Positions 15,733 to 25,031 are shown, counted from the first letter of the stretch. The stretch: 64,000 nucleotides of DNA from Streptomyces sulphureus DSM 40104 (GCF_000381025.1 NZ_KB905820.1:182844-246843), one strand, 5' to 3'. Notes: a model not told the origin generated them from the letters alone. Translations and numbers: made by a program.

Positions 15733-16764
15733 ATGGCGCTCACCCTCTACGTCGATACCGATCGCTGGCGGGCGCACCAGCAGTCGGTGATTCAGCAGTT
15801 CCCCGGCATCGTCCCGGTCTGCAAGGGCAACGGCTACGGGTTCGGGCACGAGCGCCTCGCGGAGGAGGCGCACCGCTTCGGCAGCGACATCCTCGCTGTC
15901 GGAACGACCTACGAGGCCGCGCGCACCAAGGACTTCTTCGGCGGCGACCTCCTCGTCCTCACGCCGTTCCGGAAGGACGAGGAGCCGGTTCCGCTGCCGG
16001 ACCGCGCGATCCGCTCGGTCTCCTCTGTGGAGGGGGTCGGGCTGATGCGCGGCGCGCGCGTGGTGATCGAGGTGATGAGCAGCATGAAGCGGCACGGAGT
16101 CACCGAGGAGGAGCTGCCTCAACTCCACGCCGCCATAGACGAGATCCGGCTGGAGGGCTTCGCGATCCACCTGCCGCTCGACCGCACCGACGGCTCCTCG
16201 GCCGTCGAGGAGGTCATCGGCTGGATGGACCGGCTGCGGGCCGCCCGGCTGCCGCTCGACACCATGTTCGTCAGCCACCTGAAGCCCGACGAGTTCGCCG
16301 TGCTCCAGCAGCAGTTCCCGCAGACCAACTTCCGCGCCCGGATCGGCACCCACCTCTGGCTCGGGGACGCTGACGCGACCGAGTACCGGGGCGCCATCCT
16401 CGACGTCACGCCCGTCGTCAAGGGCGACAGGTTCGGCTACCGGCAACAGAAGGCCGCGGGGGACGGTTGGTTGGTGGTGGTCGCGGGCGGCACCTCGCAC
16501 GGTGTGGGGCTGGAGTCGCCGAAGGCGCTCCACGGCATGACGTCGCGGGCGAAGGGCGTGGCGCGGGCCGGCCTCGCGACCGTCAACCGGAACCTGGCGC
16601 CGTTCCTGTGGGGCGGCAAGCAGCGGTGGTTCGCGGAGCCGCCGCACATGCAGGTCTCGATCCTCTTCGTCCCCTCGGAGGCGCCCGAGCCGAAGGTGGG
16701 CGAGGAGCTGACGGCGATCCTGCGGCACACGACGACGACGGTCGACCGCACCGTGGACGCCTGA
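15733..16764 (+). CDS. alanine racemase-fold PLP enzyme, partner of femX
   Basis: 343 residues resembling alanine racemase in both halves. VPVCKGNGYGFGHERLAEEA near residues 28-47 has the PLP-binding Lys31 and following Tyr; a C-terminal beta domain contains GDRFGYRQQKA, where the second-domain tyrosine of racemases may lie. The sequence is clearly divergent from housekeeping Alr, so amino acid racemisation is likely but the substrate is unknown. It is conserved next to femX in streptomycetes, so a role in supplying or editing an amino acid for cell-wall branching is a reasonable inference. The ATG at 15733 follows GAAGAAAGG. It ends 16 bases before a strong bidirectional terminator. Confidence 0.8.
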   Translation: MALTLYVDTDRWRAHQQSVIQQFPGIVPVCKGNGYGFGHERLAEEAHRFGSDILAVGTTYEAARTKDFFGGDLLVLTPFRKDEEPVPLPDRAIRSVSSVEGVGLMRGARVVIEVMSSMKRHGVTEEELPQLHAAIDEIRLEGFAIHLPLDRTDGSSAVEEVIGWMDRLRAARLPLDTMFVSHLKPDEFAVLQQQFPQTNFRARIGTHLWLGDADATEYRGAILDVTPVVKGDRFGYRQQKAAGDGWLVVVAGGTSHGVGLESPKALHGMTSRAKGVARAGLATVNRNLAPFLWGGKQRWFAEPPHMQVSILFVPSEAPEPKVGEELTAILRHTTTTVDRTVDA

Positions 16765-16780
16765 CACCTCCGTCGCGACG

Positions 16781-16820
16781 CGCGAGGGCGGCCCCGCACC
16801 GGTGCGGGGCCGCCCTCGTG
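16781..16820. terminator. bidirectional hairpin between racemase-like gene and ino1
   Basis: Arms GAGGGCGGCCCCGCACC (16784-16800) and its exact complement (16801-16817) form a 17-base perfect palindrome extendable by three more pairs with one wobble. It lies between two convergent genes. Confidence 0.88.
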
Positions 16821-16834
16821 CGCGGGTGCGAGCG

Positions 16835-17917
16835 TCAGCGCTCGACTTTGCCGTCGATGAAGTCCTGGACGTTCTGGCGGGCTTCGTCGTCGTAGTACTG
16901 CACGGGCGGGGACTTCATGAAGTACGAGGAGGCGGAGAGGATCGGGCCGCCGACGCCGCGGTCCTTCGCGATCTTCGCGGCGCGGAGCGCGTCGATGATG
17001 ACGCCGGCCGAGTTCGGGGAGTCCCAGACCTCCAGCTTGTACTCGAGGTTGAGCGGGACGTCGCCGAACGCGCGTCCCTCCAGGCGGACATAGGCCCACT
17101 TGCGGTCGTCGAGCCAGGCGACGTAGTCCGAGGGGCCGATGTGGACGTTGTCGCTGCCGAGGTCGCGGTCGCGGATCTGCGAGGTGACGGCCTGCGTCTT
17201 CGAGATCTTCTTCGACTCCAGGCGGTCGCGCTCCAGCATGTTCTTGAAGTCCATGTTGCCGCCGACGTTGAGCTGCATCGTGCGGTCGAGGACCACGCCG
17301 CGGTCCTCGAAGAGCTTCGCCATCACACGGTGCGTGATCGTGGCGCCCACCTGCGACTTGATGTCGTCGCCGACGATCGGCACCCCGGCCTCTGTGAACT
17401 TGTCGGCCCACTCCTTGGTGCCCGCGATGAAGACCGGCAGTGCGTTGACGAAGGCGACGCCCGCGTCGATGGCGCACTGCGCGTAGAACTCCGCGGCCTC
17501 CTGCGAACCGACCGGCAGGTAGCAGACGAGGACGTCGGCGCCGGACTCGCGGAGCGCCGCCACCACGTCGACCGGCTCCTGCTCGGACTCCTCGACCGTC
17601 TCGCGGTAGTACCGCCCGAAGCCGTCCAGGGTGCGCCCGCGCTGGACCGGGACGCCCGCCGAGGGGACGTCGCAGATCTTGATGGTGTTGTTCTCGCTGG
17701 CGCCGATGGCGTCGGTGAGGTCGAGGCCCACCTTCTTCGCGTCCACGTCGAACGCGGCGACGAACTCGACGTCGCGCACGTGGTAGTCGCCGAACTGCAC
17801 GTGCATCAGACCCGGCACCTTGCTGTCCGGATCAGCGTCCTTGTAGTACTCCACGCCCTGCACGAGCGACGCGGCGCAGTTGCCCACGCCGGCGATGGCT
17901 ACTCGAACCGAACCCAT
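16835..17917 (-). CDS. ino1: myo-inositol-1-phosphate synthase
   Basis: 360 residues. It converts glucose 6-phosphate to 1L-myo-inositol 1-phosphate with NAD+ as a recycled cofactor. The N-terminal VRVAIAGVGNCAASLVQGVEY is the NAD-binding Rossmann motif; GDDIKSQVGATITHR, then LNVGGNMDFKNM and SKKISKTQAV, mark the catalytic domain of the short actinobacterial form. The product feeds phosphatidylinositol and mycothiol. The ATG at 17917 begins the conserved N-terminus. It lies 44 bases downstream of the PadR-family gene on the same strand, so the two are probably one transcript controlled by that regulator. Confidence 0.96.
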   Translation of the reverse strand: MGSVRVAIAGVGNCAASLVQGVEYYKDADPDSKVPGLMHVQFGDYHVRDVEFVAAFDVDAKKVGLDLTDAIGASENNTIKICDVPSAGVPVQRGRTLDGFGRYYRETVEESEQEPVDVVAALRESGADVLVCYLPVGSQEAAEFYAQCAIDAGVAFVNALPVFIAGTKEWADKFTEAGVPIVGDDIKSQVGATITHRVMAKLFEDRGVVLDRTMQLNVGGNMDFKNMLERDRLESKKISKTQAVTSQIRDRDLGSDNVHIGPSDYVAWLDDRKWAYVRLEGRAFGDVPLNLEYKLEVWDSPNSAGVIIDALRAAKIAKDRGVGGPILSASSYFMKSPPVQYYDDEARQNVQDFIDGKVER

Positions 17918-17961
17918 TCCGGTTGCTCCCTGGTTTCTCGATGAGGCCCGCCCGGCGGGCC

Positions 17962-18663
17962 TTAGATGTCGTTCTCTTCGGATCGCTCCGGCCGGCCGCC
18001 CTCCCGGCGCCGGTCGGGACCGTCCGAGTCTCGGGTGCGGCGTCGCCCGAACACCGGGCCCTGTGCGGTGTCCGTTTCGGCGGCGCGGTGCGTGCCCTCG
18101 TCGCCGGCGGCTCGCTCGGACTCGATGAGCTCGTTGAGCCAGCGGACCTCGCGCTCGACGGACTCCATGCCGTGGCGCTGGAGTTCGAGGGTGTAGTCGT
18201 CGAGGCGCTCGCGGGTGCGGGCGAGCGAGGCGCGCATCCGCGCGAGCCGCTCCTCCAGCCGCGTACGGCGTCCCTCCAGGACCCGCATACGGACATCGCG
18301 CGAGGTCTGGCCGAAGAAGGCGAAGCGGACGCCGAAGTGCTCGTCCTCCCACGCGTCGGGGCCCGACTGCGTCAGCAGCTCCTCGAAGTGCTCCTTCCCC
18401 TCGGCGGTCAGCCGGTAGACGATCTTGGCGCGACGTCCGGAGATCGCCGCCGACTGTGGCCCCTCGGCCGCGGCCGGGGACTCCTCGGCGAGCCAGCCGC
18501 GTTGGACGAGCGCCTTGAGGCAGGGGTAGAGCGAGCCGTAGCTGAACGCCCGGAAGACGCCGAGCGAGGTGTTGAGCCGCTTGCGCAACTCGTAGCCGTG
18601 CATCGGTGCTTCGCGCAGCAGGCCGAGCACGGCGAACTCGAGGACGCCCGAGCGTCTGCTCAT
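17962..18663 (-). CDS. PadR-family transcriptional regulator
   Basis: 233 residues. The winged-helix PadR domain is at the N-terminus: SGVLEFAVLGLLREAPMHGYELRK and then RAFSYGSLYPCLKALVQRGW with the wing RRAKIVYRLTAEGKEHF. The C-terminal part (about 115-200) is a long helix, RLEERLARMRASLARTRERL, of the type used for dimerisation, with a disordered basic tail. ATG 18663 follows GGAGGACGACGGAGG. A perfect PadR-type palindrome 235 bases upstream (18898-18920) suggests autoregulation. ino1 is directly downstream, so the effector may relate to inositol or mycothiol status, which is inference. Confidence 0.93.
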   Translation of the reverse strand: MSRRSGVLEFAVLGLLREAPMHGYELRKRLNTSLGVFRAFSYGSLYPCLKALVQRGWLAEESPAAAEGPQSAAISGRRAKIVYRLTAEGKEHFEELLTQSGPDAWEDEHFGVRFAFFGQTSRDVRMRVLEGRRTRLEERLARMRASLARTRERLDDYTLELQRHGMESVEREVRWLNELIESERAAGDEGTHRAAETDTAQGPVFGRRRTRDSDGPDRRREGGRPERSEENDI

Positions 18664-18897
18664 CCTCCGTCGTCCTCCCTGCTCCGTCGATGCCTGCGGA
18701 TGCGGTGCCGCACCGCCGAACGCCCGTACCGGCGCGTGCCGTTGTCGTCCGCATCGAGCGGGCACGCCTGCGAACGCCGGGCGGGCCGCCGGTGCTGGTC
18801 GAGCATCGGCGGTGAGCGCTTCCTGCCGAGCCGTGCCCTCGTCGGGTGCGGTGCCTGCGAGGTGTGCTCGCCGCTGTACCGCGTACCTGTCTCGGGC

Positions 18898-18951
18898 TGA
18901 TGTATCGACTCGATACATCAAGACGATAGGCGGGGCGCACGCGTGCGACAA
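18898..18951 (-). promoter_or_regulatory. padR-ino1 promoter with PadR palindromic operator
   Basis: A perfect 23-base palindrome at 18898-18920 has half-site TGATGTATCGA with one central base; it contains the ATGT...ACAT pattern typical of PadR operators. On the minus strand a -35-like TTGTCG (18951-18946) and -10-like TATCGT (18928-18923) are 17 bases apart. The expected start site, about 18916, falls inside the palindrome, so bound repressor would block transcription. This leaves a leader of about 250 bases before padR. Confidence 0.72.
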
Positions 18952-19293
18952 GTGGGGCCTGGGTGAAGGCACTCACATCGCTGATTCGGTGCCAGAGGTT
19001 TGTTTCGATTGAGGTGAATACCCGTTAAAGAGGGTTTTGGAGCTGCGTAGTCTGTCGGCTGTGCTGACAGCAACTGGGAACCGTGCGACGCGCTTGTGCG
19101 TCCTCGTCCTGGGTGCAGTGCGGCTGTCTCCGAAGCGACGGAAGCCGCGGACGCCGACGCCGCACACGCCGAGTGCGGCCTGGCAGTCGCGCGGTCTACG
19201 GGCCTCGCGGGGGAGCGGCCGCACTCAGGGGGACCAGACGTCAACTGCCACCTTCAGGCGCGAGCGCCGCCTGCCCGAGGAGTAGCTGTTCCA
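18952..19293. other. intergenic region upstream of the class A PBP gene
   Basis: About 340 bases with no credible gene. The relatively A/T-rich stretch near 19000-19040 probably holds the promoter of the penicillin-binding protein gene, but no -35/-10 pair is clear enough to call. Confidence 0.5.
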
Positions 19294-21894
19294 ATGAGCG
19301 AGCACCGTCGAAAGCCGCCGCAGGGGCGCGGCCGACGCGCGGCGCAGCCGTCGCCCGGCCGTCGCGCAGCGTCGCGCGGCGCCGATCCTTCTGCGTACGG
19401 CAGCCGCGCCGAGGCGAGGCGTGCAGCCCAGGGTGGCGGTGGGGGAAGGCGTCGTGCCGCCGCGTCCGGGATGGCCGCGGGGGGTGGCGGCCGGCGAGCG
19501 GCGCGTGCGTCGGGGAAGAAGCGCTTCATCGACTACCCGCGCTCCGACCGGGACGGGCTGCGCCGCTGGATTCCGTCGTGGAAGCAGATCCTCGGGACGT
19601 GTGTCGGCTTTCTCGGGCTGCTCGTCGCCATGGCCGGTGTCGCGTACGCGATGGTGGAGGTCCCCGACCCGAACGCGCAGGCCCAGCAGGAGAAGAACGT
19701 CTACTACTGGGCCGACGGCAAGCAGATGGTCGTCGCGGGCGAGGGGGAACACAACCGGCAGATCGTGCCGTTGACCCAGATCCCCGAGTCGATGCAGTGG
19801 GCGGTCATCGCGGCGGAGAACGAGACGTTCTACGAGGACGCGGGCGTCGACCCGATGGGCATCGTCCGGGCGCTCGGCCGGATGGCGATGGGCGGCGACA
19901 CTCAGTCGGGGTCGACGATCACGCAGCAGTACGTCAAGAACACCTACCTCGACCAGTCGCAGACGCTCTCCCGGAAGTTCAAGGAACTCTTCATCTCGGT
20001 CAAGGTCGGCGCCGAGAAGGACAAGGGCGAGATCCTCGAGGGCTACCTCAACACCGCGTACTACGGCCGCGGCGCTTACGGCATCCAGGCCGCCGCGCAG
20101 GCGTACTTCGGCAAGGACTCCAAGGACCTCGACGCGAGCGAGAGCGCCTACCTCGCCTCCACGCTCAACGGCCCGAACTTCTACGACACCGAGGGCGGCA
20201 TCGGCGAGCAGGCCACCAAGGAGAAGAACATCAAGCGGGCCGAGGGGAGGTGGTCCTGGACCCTCGACCGCGAGGTGGCGATCGGCCGGATGACCAAGGC
20301 GGAGCGGGCGAAGTACGACGAGTTCCCGATGCCCAAGCGGCCGAAGAAGTCGACCGAACTCAAGGGCCAGATCGGCTACATGGTCAATCTCGCCAACAAC
20401 TACATCACCAACGACCCGGACAGCGGCATCACCAAGCGCCAGCTGGAAAAGGGCGGCTACAAGATCTACACCACGTTCGATCGCAAGAAGACCGACCATC
20501 TCAAGGCGGCGATCGAGAAGGTCAAGAAGGCGAACATCGACCCGAAGAAGCGGAAGGTCGACAAGTACGTCCAGTTCGGCGGTGCCTCGGTGAAACCGGG
20601 CGACGGTGCGATCCAGGCGATCTACGGCGGTGAGGACGCCACCACGCACTTCACCAACAACGCGGACTACACCGGCGTCCAGGTCGGTTCCACCTTCAAG
20701 CCGTTCGTCCTCGCCGCCGCGATGCGCGACGGCGTACGCGACCCCGACGGCCCACCCACCCAGGGCGCCGACAGCCGCACCCCCGTCTCACCCAAGTCGG
20801 TCTACAACGGCAACAACAAGGTCAAACTGCGCAACTACAACGGCTCGATCTGGAGGAACAAGGAGGGGAAGGAGTGGAACCAGCGCAACGACGGCAACCA
20901 GAGCTACGGCGACGTCGACCTGCGTACGGCCATGAAGGAGTCCATCAACACCCCCTTCATCCAGCTCGGCATGGACGTCGGCCTCGACAAGGTGCGGCAG
21001 TCGGCGCTCGACGCCGGCGTCAACGAGGAGTCGCTTCCGAAGAACCCCACGCCGACGTTCTCGCTCGGCGTCTCGGCACCGAGCGCGATCCGCATGGCGA
21101 ACGCCTACGGCACCTTCGCCAAGAGCGGTGTCGAGGCCGAGCCGTACTCGGTGCGGAAGGTGGAGAAGGAGGGTGAGGTCGCCTTCCAGAACCGGAAGGC
21201 GACGACCAACGCCTTCGACGCCGCCGTCGCCGACAACGTCACCGACCTCCTGCGCACCGTGGTCGAGGACGGTACGGGCAGCGCGGCACAGGGGCTCGGC
21301 CGCCCGGCCGCAGGCAAGACCGGTACCACCGACGGCAACAAGTCCTCCTGGTTCACCGGCTACACACCGCAGTTGGCCACCTCGATCGGCATGTGGCGGG
21401 TGAACGACCAGGCGAAGCAGCAGAAGTTCCTCGAGATGTACGGCGTCGGCGGCCAGAAGGAGATCCACGGCGCCTCCTTCCCCGCCGAGATCTGGACGTC
21501 GTACATGAAGGCGGCGCTCGAGAACAGCCCCGTCCAGCAGTTCCCGACCCCCACTCCGCTCGGCGACAAGGTCTACGGGGACGGCGCCAGCCCGACGCCG
21601 ACGGAGACGCCGACCACCCCCACGGAGGAGCCGTCCGAGGAGCCCACCGAGGAGGAGCCGTCGGAGACGCCTTCGCGTGAACCCTCGGAGACCCCCTCCG
21701 ACGACGAGAGCTGCCACCCGTTCGACCCGAAGTGCAAGGACGAGGGCGACGACGGCGGCACCGAGGGCAATGGCGGAGGCGACCAGGGTCAGGAGAACGG
21801 CGGCGGAGGCGGCAGTACCGACCCGGGCGATGACGAAGGCCAGGACGAGGGAAGCATATTCGGCAACAACGGTGCCGCCTTCCGCAGGGAGTAG
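19294..21894 (+). CDS. bifunctional class A penicillin-binding protein
   Basis: 866 residues. It polymerises lipid II and crosslinks peptidoglycan outside the membrane. A basic cytoplasmic N-terminus (1-95) precedes one membrane anchor (LGTCVGFLGLLVAMAGVAYA, about 100-119). The glycosyltransferase-51 domain has AAENETFYEDAGVDP with catalytic Glu175 and GSTITQQYVKN. The transpeptidase has STFK (Ser466), SIN (550) and KTGT (675). The last ~150 residues are a Pro/Thr/Glu then Gly/Asp-rich acidic tail, probably wall-embedded. ATG 19294 has an AGGAG ribosome site. In the family's active site all key residues are retained. A terminator follows. Confidence 0.95.
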   Translation: MSEHRRKPPQGRGRRAAQPSPGRRAASRGADPSAYGSRAEARRAAQGGGGGRRRAAASGMAAGGGGRRAARASGKKRFIDYPRSDRDGLRRWIPSWKQILGTCVGFLGLLVAMAGVAYAMVEVPDPNAQAQQEKNVYYWADGKQMVVAGEGEHNRQIVPLTQIPESMQWAVIAAENETFYEDAGVDPMGIVRALGRMAMGGDTQSGSTITQQYVKNTYLDQSQTLSRKFKELFISVKVGAEKDKGEILEGYLNTAYYGRGAYGIQAAAQAYFGKDSKDLDASESAYLASTLNGPNFYDTEGGIGEQATKEKNIKRAEGRWSWTLDREVAIGRMTKAERAKYDEFPMPKRPKKSTELKGQIGYMVNLANNYITNDPDSGITKRQLEKGGYKIYTTFDRKKTDHLKAAIEKVKKANIDPKKRKVDKYVQFGGASVKPGDGAIQAIYGGEDATTHFTNNADYTGVQVGSTFKPFVLAAAMRDGVRDPDGPPTQGADSRTPVSPKSVYNGNNKVKLRNYNGSIWRNKEGKEWNQRNDGNQSYGDVDLRTAMKESINTPFIQLGMDVGLDKVRQSALDAGVNEESLPKNPTPTFSLGVSAPSAIRMANAYGTFAKSGVEAEPYSVRKVEKEGEVAFQNRKATTNAFDAAVADNVTDLLRTVVEDGTGSAAQGLGRPAAGKTGTTDGNKSSWFTGYTPQLATSIGMWRVNDQAKQQKFLEMYGVGGQKEIHGASFPAEIWTSYMKAALENSPVQQFPTPTPLGDKVYGDGASPTPTETPTTPTEEPSEEPTEEEPSETPSREPSETPSDDESCHPFDPKCKDEGDDGGTEGNGGGDQGQENGGGGGSTDPGDDEGQDEGSIFGNNGAAFRRE

Positions 21895-21922
21895 GCGCAA
21901 CACCTGAGTACCGCAAGCCCCG

Positions 21923-21949
21923 AGGGGCCCGCACCCGGTGCGGGCCCCT
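21923..21949. terminator. hairpin terminator after the PBP gene
   Basis: A 13-base arm beginning AGGGGCCCGCACC and its exact complement around a single central base, 28 bases after the PBP stop. Confidence 0.8.
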
Positions 21950-22014
21950 TCCTCGTGGTGTTCCTCGTGGTGCCGCTGCGCCCCCACAGGGGACCGACCG
22001 ACCCGTACGGCAGG

Positions 22015-23541
22015 ATGTCCCCCATGACGCGCGCCTCACCGACGGAACCCCCCACCGCCGTCCGCCCCACCGAGGAGGACCGGGTCTCAGCAGCCGGCAG
22101 CGAACTCCTCGGAGGACCCGTGGGGCGACGCGGCGTCGGCGGCACGGGGTGGTGGAACCCGTTCCGCGTCGTCGCACTCGTGGCGATCGGGATGTTCGCA
22201 CTGGGGATGGTGCAGAAGCTCCCCTGCTACAACGGCGGTTGGTTCACCGGCGAGACCAGCCAGTACATCCACGCCTGCTACTCCGACATCCCCCACCTCT
22301 TCAGCGGCCGCGGCTTCGCGGACGGCCTCGTCCCCTACCTCGACCGCATCCCCGAGCACCTCTCGGGCGGCATGGAATACCTCGAATACCCCGTGCTCAC
22401 CGGCGCGTTCATGCAGGTCGCCGCGTGGCTGACGGCGCCGCTTTCGGGCGACGTCCAGGAGCGCGAGCAGCTCTACTGGATGGTCAACGCGGGGATGCTC
22501 ATGGTCTGCGCGGTGGTCACCGCCGTCTGCGTCGCGCGCACGCACAGGCGGCGTCCGTGGGACGGCCTGCTCGTCGCCCTGGCACCGGCCGCCGCGCTCA
22601 CCGCGACGATCAACTGGGACCTGCTCGCCGTCGCCCTCACCGCCCTCGGCATGCTGCTGTGGGCCCGGAGCCGCCCGCTCGCCGCGGGGCTCCTCCTCGG
22701 ACTCGCGACGGCGGCCAAGCTCTATCCCGCGCTGCTCCTCGGCCCGCTACTACTTCTGTGCTGGCGAGCCGGACGGATGCGCCCCTTCGGCAGGGCGCTC
22801 TTCGGGGCCACCGCCGCGTGGCTGTGCGTCAACATCCCCGTGATGCTCGCCTCGTGGGACGGCTGGTCGAAGTTCTACACGTTCAGCCAGGAGCGCCCCG
22901 TCGACTTCGGCTCCGTCTGGCTGCTCCTCCAGCAGCGCACCGGGTGGAACCTGGAGGACGCCAACGACTACGCGACGGTGCTGATGGCTCTGGGCTGCGC
23001 GGGGATCGCCGCGCTCGCCCTCGCCGCCCCGAGACGCCCGCGCTTCGCCACCCTCGCCTTCCTGGTCGTCGCGCTCTTCATCCTCACCAACAAGGTCTAC
23101 TCACCGCAGTACGTCCTCTGGCTGGTGCCGCTCGCCGTCCTCGCCCGACCGCGGTGGCGCGACTTCCTGATCTGGCAGGCGTGCGAGTGCCTCTACTTCC
23201 TCGGGATCTGGATGTACCTCGCGTACACCGGCAGCGGAGACGACCATCACGGCCTGCCGCCCGGCGGGTACCAGGTGGTGATCCTCATCCACCTCCTCGG
23301 CACGCTCTACCTCTGCGCCGTACTCGTCCGCGACGCCCTCCGCCCGGACCACGACACGGTGCGCCGCGACGGTTCCGACGACCCCGGCGGCGGCATCCTC
23401 GACGGGGCCTCGGACGTGCGGGCCTTCCGCCCCCGCGCCCGACACTCCGCGAAGGGGGCCGTCCACTGGGGTGCCGAGGACCCCAACTCCCTTGCGGCCC
23501 CCAGTCCTTCGGCGCCGGAGCCCCCGTCCCGCGATCCCTGA
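22015..23541 (+). CDS. GT87-type membrane mannosyltransferase-like protein
   Basis: About 508 residues with roughly ten membrane helices, of the GT-C glycosyltransferase 87 family (DUF2029), which in actinobacteria use polyprenyl-phosphate mannose to build lipoglycans. After a disordered ~45-residue N-terminus comes FRVVALVAIGMFALGMVQKL, an extracellular loop with YIHACYSDIPHLF, then GMEYLEYPVLTGAFM, which contains the conserved acidic/aromatic patch seen in this family. LLLGLATAAKLYPALLL is another family hallmark. ATG 22015 is used; ATG 22024 with AGGA before it is an alternative. The acceptor is unknown. A parS-centred palindrome sits 25 bases after the stop. Confidence 0.82.
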   Translation: MSPMTRASPTEPPTAVRPTEEDRVSAAGSELLGGPVGRRGVGGTGWWNPFRVVALVAIGMFALGMVQKLPCYNGGWFTGETSQYIHACYSDIPHLFSGRGFADGLVPYLDRIPEHLSGGMEYLEYPVLTGAFMQVAAWLTAPLSGDVQEREQLYWMVNAGMLMVCAVVTAVCVARTHRRRPWDGLLVALAPAAALTATINWDLLAVALTALGMLLWARSRPLAAGLLLGLATAAKLYPALLLGPLLLLCWRAGRMRPFGRALFGATAAWLCVNIPVMLASWDGWSKFYTFSQERPVDFGSVWLLLQQRTGWNLEDANDYATVLMALGCAGIAALALAAPRRPRFATLAFLVVALFILTNKVYSPQYVLWLVPLAVLARPRWRDFLIWQACECLYFLGIWMYLAYTGSGDDHHGLPPGGYQVVILIHLLGTLYLCAVLVRDALRPDHDTVRRDGSDDPGGGILDGASDVRAFRPRARHSAKGAVHWGAEDPNSLAAPSPSAPEPPSRDP

Positions 23542-23565
23542 TCCCGGCCTCTGCCCGCCGTTCCG

Positions 23566-23603
23566 CACCGGGCCGCCGTTTCACGTGAAACGGCGGCCCG
23601 GTG
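23566..23603. other. parS site within a 38-base perfect palindrome
   Basis: GTTTCACGTGAAAC, the Streptomyces ParB-binding site, occupies 23578-23591. Perfect dyad symmetry continues outward for 12 more bases per side (arms begin CACCGGGCCGCC). It lies between the GT87 stop and the MFS start, where a terminator would be expected, so it may do both jobs. Confidence 0.93.
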
Positions 23604-23618
23604 TGTGAGGCTGTATCC

Positions 23619-24989
23619 ATGGCTGTCGCGCGTGATCTGAGTACCCTGCTGCGCTTTCCAGGGTTCCGGCGGCTCCTCGCCGTCCGGCTTCTCTCCCAAC
23701 TCGCCGACGGTGTCTACCAGGTGGCCCTCGCCTCGTACGTCGTCTTCTCCCCGGAGAACGAGACGTCGCCGGCCGCGATCGCCTCGGCGATGGCGGTGCT
23801 CCTCCTGCCGTACTCCCTCCTCGGGCCGTTCGCAGGCGTCCTCCTCGACCGATGGCGGCGTCGCCAAGTCCTGCTCTACGGCAATCTGTTGCGCGCCGTG
23901 CTCGCCGGCGCAACCGGGTTCCTCATCCTCGACGGTGCGCCGCTGTGGCTCTTCTATCTCAGCGCGCTCTCGGTGACCGCCGTCAACCGGTTCGTCCTTG
24001 CGGGGCTCTCGGCTGCGTTGCCCCGCGTCGTCGACGGCGAGCGGCTGGTCATCGCCAACTCCCTCTCGCCCACGGCCGGTACGGTCGCCGCGACCGCCGG
24101 CGGCGGGGTCGCCTTCATCGTCAGGCTCGCCCTCCCCGAGGGAGGCAGGGAAGCCGACGCTCTCGTCGTCGCCGTGGGAGCCGTGCTCTACCTACTCGGC
24201 TCGGCTGCCGCGCTGCGCATCTCGCGTGACGTGCTGGGCCCCGAGCCAGGGCAGGTCCGCTCCCGCCTCACCGCCGCTGCGGCCGGCACCGTACACGGAC
24301 TCGTCAGCGGCGTCCGCCACCTCTCGCACCGCCGCCCGGCCGCCGGAGCACTCGCCGCCTTCACCGTGATGCGCTTCAACTACGGGGCTCTGACGGTGAT
24401 GGTGCTGATGCTGTGCCGCTATGCGTGGAGCGACGCCGACGACACAGCGGCCGGCCTCGGCCTCCTCGGCCTCGCCGTGGGGCTCTCCGGCGCCGGCTTC
24501 CTCGCCGCCGCCGTCCTCACGCCGTACGCAGTCGGGCGTGCGGGCGTCTTCGGGTGGATGGCCGTCTGCGCGGGGGCGGCGGCGGTGCTCGAACCGGCAC
24601 TCGGGCTGCCTTTCGAGCCGGTGCCGATGCTGCTGGCGGCCTTCGTCCTCGGCGTCGTCACGCAGAGCTCCAAGATCGGCACGGACACCGCCGTCCAGAC
24701 CACCGTCGACGACGCCTTCCGCGGACGCGTCTTCTCGCTCTACGACATGCTCGCCAACGTCTCCTTCGTCGGAGCCGCCGGAGCCGTCGCCCTGATCCTG
24801 CCTCCGGACGGTCGTTCGCCGGTGCTGGTGGTCGGCGTCGCCGTGCTCTACGTCGCCACCCTCATCGGGCTGCTCCGACTCCGCCGCAGACTCGCGCTCG
24901 CCGGGCGTCCGATGCACCACGTCGTCCGAGGCGGGGCGGACGGCACGGGAAGCACCGGTACCGGAGAAGCGGACAGCGCCAAGACCTGA
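23619..24989 (+). CDS. MFS transporter
   Basis: 456 residues, about twelve membrane helices. FRRLLAVRLLSQLADGVYQV opens helix 1, and GPFAGVLLDRWRRRQVLLYG is the signature loop between helices 2 and 3 of the major facilitator superfamily. The C-terminal half has a matching loop DDAFRGRVFSLYDML. It resembles the Streptomyces efflux permeases related to EntS; the substrate is unknown. ATG 23619 gives the normal cytoplasmic start; a TGAGG precedes it. It converges with cca, the two stops being separated by only 42 bases that hold a parS site. Confidence 0.9.
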   Translation: MAVARDLSTLLRFPGFRRLLAVRLLSQLADGVYQVALASYVVFSPENETSPAAIASAMAVLLLPYSLLGPFAGVLLDRWRRRQVLLYGNLLRAVLAGATGFLILDGAPLWLFYLSALSVTAVNRFVLAGLSAALPRVVDGERLVIANSLSPTAGTVAATAGGGVAFIVRLALPEGGREADALVVAVGAVLYLLGSAAALRISRDVLGPEPGQVRSRLTAAAAGTVHGLVSGVRHLSHRRPAAGALAAFTVMRFNYGALTVMVLMLCRYAWSDADDTAAGLGLLGLAVGLSGAGFLAAAVLTPYAVGRAGVFGWMAVCAGAAAVLEPALGLPFEPVPMLLAAFVLGVVTQSSKIGTDTAVQTTVDDAFRGRVFSLYDMLANVSFVGAAGAVALILPPDGRSPVLVVGVAVLYVATLIGLLRLRRRLALAGRPMHHVVRGGADGTGSTGTGEADSAKT

Positions 24990-25007
24990 CCCGCGGTCCA
25001 CCACCGA

Positions 25008-25029
25008 CGCCGTTTCACGTGAAACGGCG
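25008..25029. other. parS site between convergent MFS and cca genes
   Basis: Exact GTTTCACGTGAAAC at 25012-25025, centred in a 22-base perfect palindrome with flanks CGCC/GGCG. It occupies most of the 42-base gap between two convergent genes and may also end their transcripts. Confidence 0.93.
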
Positions 25030-25031
25030 GG

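Noticed and set aside
16835..18976. One 713-residue fusion of PadR region and Ino1 on the minus strand
   Set aside because: The upstream part is in a different frame from the true PadR protein and is low-complexity; ino1 has its own conserved start at 17917.
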